Made by a program: the position numbers and the translations under genes. This document shows, in pieces, positions 6,965 through 9,762 of a stretch of DNA of 9,762 bases. Numbering within the stretch: position 1 is the first letter of the stretch; each line of letters opens with the position of its first letter. Source of the stretch: Candidatus Tectimicrobiota bacterium (GTDB taxonomy: Bacteria; UBA8248). Location: NCBI GenBank assembly GCA_016184445.1, contig JACPCT010000087.1, positions 1-9,762 of the forward strand, in the 5' to 3' direction. The notes beneath the pieces are model-generated. The model was given only the letters and a program-made list of their open reading frames with translations. It made no database searches and had not been told where the DNA came from.

Positions 6965-6979
6965 TCCCGGCAGCCGGGA
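6965..6979. repeat. Perfect palindrome at the presumed glyA transcription start
   Basis: TCCCGGC, one base A, GCCGGGA: 7 complementary pairs around a single base. It abuts the proposed glyA -10 and would lie at or just after +1, where a regulator or a 5' stem-loop of the transcript could act. GC-rich palindromes arise easily by chance here. Confidence 0.35.
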
Positions 6980-7007
6980 CGCTAACAAAGAGCCCCTGCG
7001 GCGTCAA
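6979..7007 (-). promoter_or_regulatory. Candidate glyA promoter
   Basis: On the minus strand TTGACG (7002-7007, five of six consensus) and TAGCGT (6979-6984, three of six) are 17 bases apart. Transcription would start near 6972, giving a leader of about 58 bases, too short for a tandem glycine riboswitch. Confidence 0.45.
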
Positions 7008-7046
7008 ATCCGAAGACGACGGCCCGGTGAGCGCCCGCGGGGCCGC

Positions 7047-7079
7047 TTGAGGCCGCCGGGCAAACGTGCTAACTATATC
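7047..7079 (+). promoter_or_regulatory. Possible promoter of the DUF5752-TreT-trehalose phosphatase operon
   Basis: TTGAGG (7047-7052) precedes the most AT-rich short stretch in this gap, TAACTATATC (7070-7079). TAACTA is at 17 bases but a poor -10, while TATATC is a better hexamer at a poor 21-base spacing. A promoter is expected here from the divergent layout; the exact site is uncertain and an alternative sigma factor is possible. Confidence 0.25.
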
Positions 7080-7119
7080 TCTTGCCGTCATCGTCCCATC
7101 CCCTCAGAGGAAGCCCGGC

Positions 7120-7170
7120 ATGCCCCCTCCGGCAGCTGACCCTTCTCCGCCGCCGAGAAATGGCCCATGA
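7120..7170 (+). CDS. Proline-rich 16-residue leader ORF (candidate)
   Basis: ATG at 7120 has AGAGGA 8 bases upstream and opens a 16-codon frame encoding MPPPAADPSPPPRNGP, with 8 prolines and two PPP runs. Its stop forms an ATGA overlap with the ATG of the DUF5752 gene (7167), which itself has no clear Shine-Dalgarno sequence. This arrangement is typical of translational coupling, and PPP runs slow ribosomes that lack EF-P. The sequence facts are direct; translation and role are inferred. Proline codons are common in GC-rich DNA, so it may be chance. Confidence 0.4.
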   Translation: MPPPAADPSPPPRNGP

Positions 7171-7841
7171 ACGCAACTCCCTTCCACGTCCGCTCATGCA
7201 CCCTCATCGTCCGCATGGAGGGCCTCCCCTCCGCCATCAACCTCCGCGAACTGCGGGACCGCGTGGAGCGGTGCTCGCCATCCTGCCTCTACCATCACTT
7301 CGTCGAGCGCCTCCTCCGCCCCACTTTCGACGACCCCGAGTTCACGAACGACTTTGCCGCCTGGGCCTACCGCGCCTTGGGCGATACCGTCCTCGCCGAG
7401 CGGCTCGGCGTCCTCGACCCGTTTTCGGCGGATTCGATAGAGGTCCTGCGGAGCCAGGTGTCCGAAATCCTGGAGGAGCGCCTGGCTGAGGCCGATCACG
7501 TCCCCTCGGTCGATCCCGGCAAGGCTTTTTACTTTACGTGCGCCTCCATGGCTGTGTTCGACACGGGGATGCGCATCAATGAGCCGAGTGAGATCCTCGG
7601 TGCGCTCCAGCGCATGACCCGCGCGAGCATCTACTTCCATTTCGTCGAAGGCCGTTTCCGCCGGAAAGAGGAAGGAGACGACTTCTCCGCGTGGCTCCGG
7701 TCGAACGGTGAGCTGGGAGAAAGGCTCGCGGCCTCCTTTTCCGGCGTGGATGTTGCCTTCTTCGGCCTCCGCTCCCTGAGGGACGATCTCGTCCAGCGTT
7801 CACAGCGCGTCCTGGAGGACAAGGCGGAACGGAGCCAGTAA
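7167..7841 (+). CDS. DUF5752-like protein with two tandem repeats, trehalose operon
   Basis: The 224-residue protein has no signal peptide or membrane segment. It resembles the DUF5752 family, which I recall as found next to trehalose or sucrose-type glycosyltransferases; no function is established. Two halves repeat each other: about 6-106 and 121-219. Matching blocks are CLYHHFVERLLR with SIYFHFVEGRFR, NDFAAWAYRALG with DDFSAWLRSNGELG, and SIEVLRSQVSEILEERL with LRSLRDDLVQRSQRVLEDK, each half starting F-x(3-4)-C. The HF-E core recurs in both. The stop directly abuts the TreT gene (TAA then ATG, no spacer), and a GGAG for TreT lies inside this gene, so they are tightly coupled and may form a complex. 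An accessory or regulatory role for TreT is inference. The ATG at 7167 was kept because the repeat unit begins right after it. Confidence 0.75.
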   Translation: MNATPFHVRSCTLIVRMEGLPSAINLRELRDRVERCSPSCLYHHFVERLLRPTFDDPEFTNDFAAWAYRALGDTVLAERLGVLDPFSADSIEVLRSQVSEILEERLAEADHVPSVDPGKAFYFTCASMAVFDTGMRINEPSEILGALQRMTRASIYFHFVEGRFRRKEEGDDFSAWLRSNGELGERLAASFSGVDVAFFGLRSLRDDLVQRSQRVLEDKAERSQ

Positions 7842-9080
7842 ATGGCGAGGAACATCGCTTCTTACAGGCGGGTGGTGGGCGAGGAAAGCATCTCGCAGCT
7901 GCGCCGCCTCGCATCCCAGCTCCAGGGGCGCACGGTGGTCCACGTCAACTCCACCCGGTACGGCGGGGGGGTGGCCGAGATCCTCGAATGGCTCACCTCT
8001 CTCATGAACGACTTGGGCCTCCAGGCTGACTGGGAGGTCATGGAAGGGACGCCGCCCTTTTTCCAGGCCACCAAAAAGATCCACAATGGCCTCCAGGGCT
8101 TCCGGGTGGACTTCACCGCCTCGGACATCCAGGCCTACGATGCCGCGGCGGAAGTGAACGCCAGCCGCCTCCGGGACAAGCTCTCGGGGGCCAACTTCGT
8201 CTTCATTCACGATCCCCAGCCGGCGGCCCTCCTGGGGAGCTGCCCCGCCCGCCGTGGAAAATGGATCTGGCGCTGCCACATTGACGCGAGCCGGCCCCAC
8301 CGGCCCGTGTGGCGGTGGCTCGAACCCGTCGTCTCGAAGTACGACGCGAGCGTATTCTCCATGCCCCAGTTCGCCCGGGCGCTGCCCCATCCTCAATTCA
8401 TCATCGCCCCGAGCATCGACCCCCTGAGCGACAAGAACCGCTTCCTTCCGGAGAGCGAGGTGGAAGACGTGGCCCGCAGGTTCCGCCTCGACCCCGGGCG
8501 GCCCATCCTGACCCAGATATCCAGGTTTGACCGCTTCAAGGACCCGGTGGGGGTCATCCGGGCGTTTCAGATGCTCAGGGTGAGCCCCCGGCCCCAGCTG
8601 GCGCTGGCCGGAGGGGGCGCCGCGGACGATCCCGAGGGGGCGGCCGTGCTGGAGGAAGTGCGCGCGGGGGCGGAGGGCGACCCTGACATCCACATCCTCG
8701 ACCTTCCGCCCGACTCCCACCGCGCCATCAACGCCCTCCAGCGCGCCTCCCACGTCATCATCCAGAAGTCCACCCGGGAAGGCTTCGGGCTCACGGTCAC
8801 GGAAGGGATGTGGAAGTCGAAACCCGTCATCGGCGGGGACGCCGGGGGCATCCGCCTCCAGGTGCACGATTTCCACACCGGCTTCTTGGTGAACTCCCCC
8901 GAAGGCGCCGCCCTCCGGATCCGCTACCTCCTGCAGCATCCCCGGCTCAGCGCCCGAATGGGGGCCTCCGCCCACGCCTTCGTGAGGGACAACTTCCTGC
9001 TCACCCGCCACCTCCGGGAATACCTCACCCTCATGCTGAGCCTGGAGCGGGGCGGGACGGACCGGATGGACCTGCCATGA
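7842..9080 (+). CDS. treT: Trehalose synthase, GT4 glycosyltransferase (TreT type)
   Basis: This 412-residue GT-B enzyme is close to archaeal and bacterial TreT, which joins NDP-glucose and glucose into trehalose reversibly. Signatures are YRRVVGEESISQL (8-20), VVHVNSTRYGGGVAEIL (32-48, the N-domain glycine-rich loop), IHDPQPAALL (122-131), WIWRCHIDAS (141-150, usual acceptor-site histidine), SIDPLSDKN (191-199), SRFDRFKDP (227-235, Arg228 and Lys233 for the nucleotide phosphates), and the E-x7-E pair Glu313 and Glu321 in REGFGLTVTE. The whole chain is intact. It starts directly after the DUF5752 stop and overlaps the phosphatase gene by 4 bases (ATGA). The donor nucleotide is not evident from sequence. 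A GT4 enzyme making another glucoside is a less likely alternative. Confidence 0.9.
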   Translation: MARNIASYRRVVGEESISQLRRLASQLQGRTVVHVNSTRYGGGVAEILEWLTSLMNDLGLQADWEVMEGTPPFFQATKKIHNGLQGFRVDFTASDIQAYDAAAEVNASRLRDKLSGANFVFIHDPQPAALLGSCPARRGKWIWRCHIDASRPHRPVWRWLEPVVSKYDASVFSMPQFARALPHPQFIIAPSIDPLSDKNRFLPESEVEDVARRFRLDPGRPILTQISRFDRFKDPVGVIRAFQMLRVSPRPQLALAGGGAADDPEGAAVLEEVRAGAEGDPDIHILDLPPDSHRAINALQRASHVIIQKSTREGFGLTVTEGMWKSKPVIGGDAGGIRLQVHDFHTGFLVNSPEGAALRIRYLLQHPRLSARMGASAHAFVRDNFLLTRHLREYLTLMLSLERGGTDRMDLP

Positions 9081-9762
9081 AAGCGGTCGGCGCGAGGAGC
9101 GGAAGCCGCGCGCGCGGCGGGCTGGACCGCTTCCTCGCCGGGGTCGCAGAGGCCCGATCCTCCCTCCTGCTCCTCGACTACGACGGGACGCTCGCCCCTT
9201 TCCGGAAAGATCCCATGCGGGCGCTCCCATACCGCGGCGCGGCGCGCCTGCTGCGCGCGATCATGGAGGAGAGGAATACCCGGGCGATCGTCATCACAGG
9301 CCGCGCCATGGATGCGATCCTCCCCCTTCTCGGCCCGGAGCCCTTCCCCGAGATCTGGGCTTCCCACGGCAGGGAGAGGCGCCGGCCGGGGGAGGGGACG
9401 GAGACCATTCCTCCCTCCCCCCGCCAGCTCGAAGGGCTCGATGAAGCCCGCCGGCGCGCCGCTTCGGCGGGGCTCCCGGGGCGGATGGAGGAGAAGCCCT
9501 TCTCCCTCGCGTATCACGTCCGGCCGGTCCCGCCCGCGGAGAGGCGAGAAATCCTGCGCGCGATCGGCGGCCTGTGGAAAGGGATCGCGAAGGAGGCCTC
9601 CCTCGAACGCCTCCCTTTCGATTGCGGCCTGGAGCTCCGGCCCCTCGGCTGGACGAAGGGCGGCGCCGTGCGGGCGCTTCTCCGGGAAGCCCCGCCGGAC
9701 GCGCCGGCGGCATACCTGGGTGATGACGAGACCGACGAGGACGCCTTCCGTGCCATCGAGGG
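9077..9762 (+). CDS. otsB: Trehalose-6-phosphate phosphatase, C-terminus beyond right edge
   Basis: Only 228 codons are inside the window. HAD-superfamily motifs appear in order: motif I DYDGTL with Asp34 and Asp36 (nucleophile and acid), motif II ITGR with Thr74, Lys194 in GWTKGGAV, and the acidic motif GDDETDEDAF (215-224). The cap region with ELRPLGWTKGGAV is typical of OtsB, which removes phosphate from trehalose-6-phosphate. Residues 1-15 are basic and poorly conserved. The start overlaps the TreT stop (ATGA). OtsB normally follows a GT20 OtsA synthase, which is not in this window; it may lie further right. Its pairing with TreT, whose product needs no phosphatase, is discussed among the findings. 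The HAD and OtsB assignment is firm despite truncation. Confidence 0.9.
   Translation, partial: MKAVGARSGSRARGGLDRFLAGVAEARSSLLLLDYDGTLAPFRKDPMRALPYRGAARLLRAIMEERNTRAIVITGRAMDAILPLLGPEPFPEIWASHGRERRRPGEGTETIPPSPRQLEGLDEARRRAASAGLPGRMEEKPFSLAYHVRPVPPAERREILRAIGGLWKGIAKEASLERLPFDCGLELRPLGWTKGGAVRALLREAPPDAPAAYLGDDETDEDAFRAIE

Noticed and set aside
6915..6978. Glycine riboswitch in the glyA leader
   Set aside because: The leader from the proposed promoter is about 58 bases, too short for the aptamer pair, and no conserved core was seen.
7800..9230. Long minus-strand frame opposite TreT
   Set aside because: Shadow of the TreT coding region; all TreT motifs are intact on the plus strand.

Overview
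The window comes from a high-GC bacterium, probably Gram-negative because it encodes a BON-domain lipoprotein. Shine-Dalgarno sequences are mostly GGAGG-like and third codon positions are strongly G/C. I cannot name a species. An uncultured environmental lineage would fit, but that is a guess. No rRNA, tRNA, CRISPR array or transposase was seen. Every line of a GC-rich genome like this carries long antisense open frames, and these were set aside as shadows.

Left part, minus strand. Positions 1-860 are much more AT-rich than the rest (20 G/C in 60 bases at 61-120, against 42 in 60 at 3001-3060). They hold a HigB/HigA-type toxin-antitoxin pair: a complete RelE/HigB-like toxin (452-790) overlapped by the start of an XRE antitoxin whose C-terminal part runs off the left edge. 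The pair has a clear sigma70-type promoter (TTGACA, 17 bases, TACCAT), with one inverted repeat over the -10 and another over the -35. This is probably an acquired module, and its AT-rich block ends just downstream of the next gene. Further right on the same strand, a two-BON-domain lipoprotein (1913-2509) is followed 7 bases later by a luciferase-like flavin oxidoreductase (892-1905).

Middle, plus strand. A tight three-gene operon encodes a 66-residue protein that may be a GatC/AtzG-type small subunit (2726-2926), an amidase-signature hydrolase (2916-4334), and a CoA-transferase of the acetate/4-hydroxybutyrate type (4339-5634). The coding regions overlap or nearly touch. A plausible but unproven logic is that the amidase frees a carboxylic acid from an amide and the transferase loads it onto CoA. 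glyA (serine hydroxymethyltransferase, 5658-6914, minus strand) converges on this operon.

Right part, plus strand. Divergent from glyA lies a sugar operon: a DUF5752-like protein made of two tandem repeats (7167-7841), a TreT-type trehalose synthase (7842-9080) and a trehalose-6-phosphate phosphatase cut by the right edge (9077-9762). The junctions are abutting or ATGA overlaps. This is a compatible-solute (trehalose) locus. A proline-rich 16-codon open frame with a good Shine-Dalgarno sequence ends in an ATGA overlap with the DUF5752 start codon, which has no good ribosome site of its own. It is a candidate translational coupling leader.
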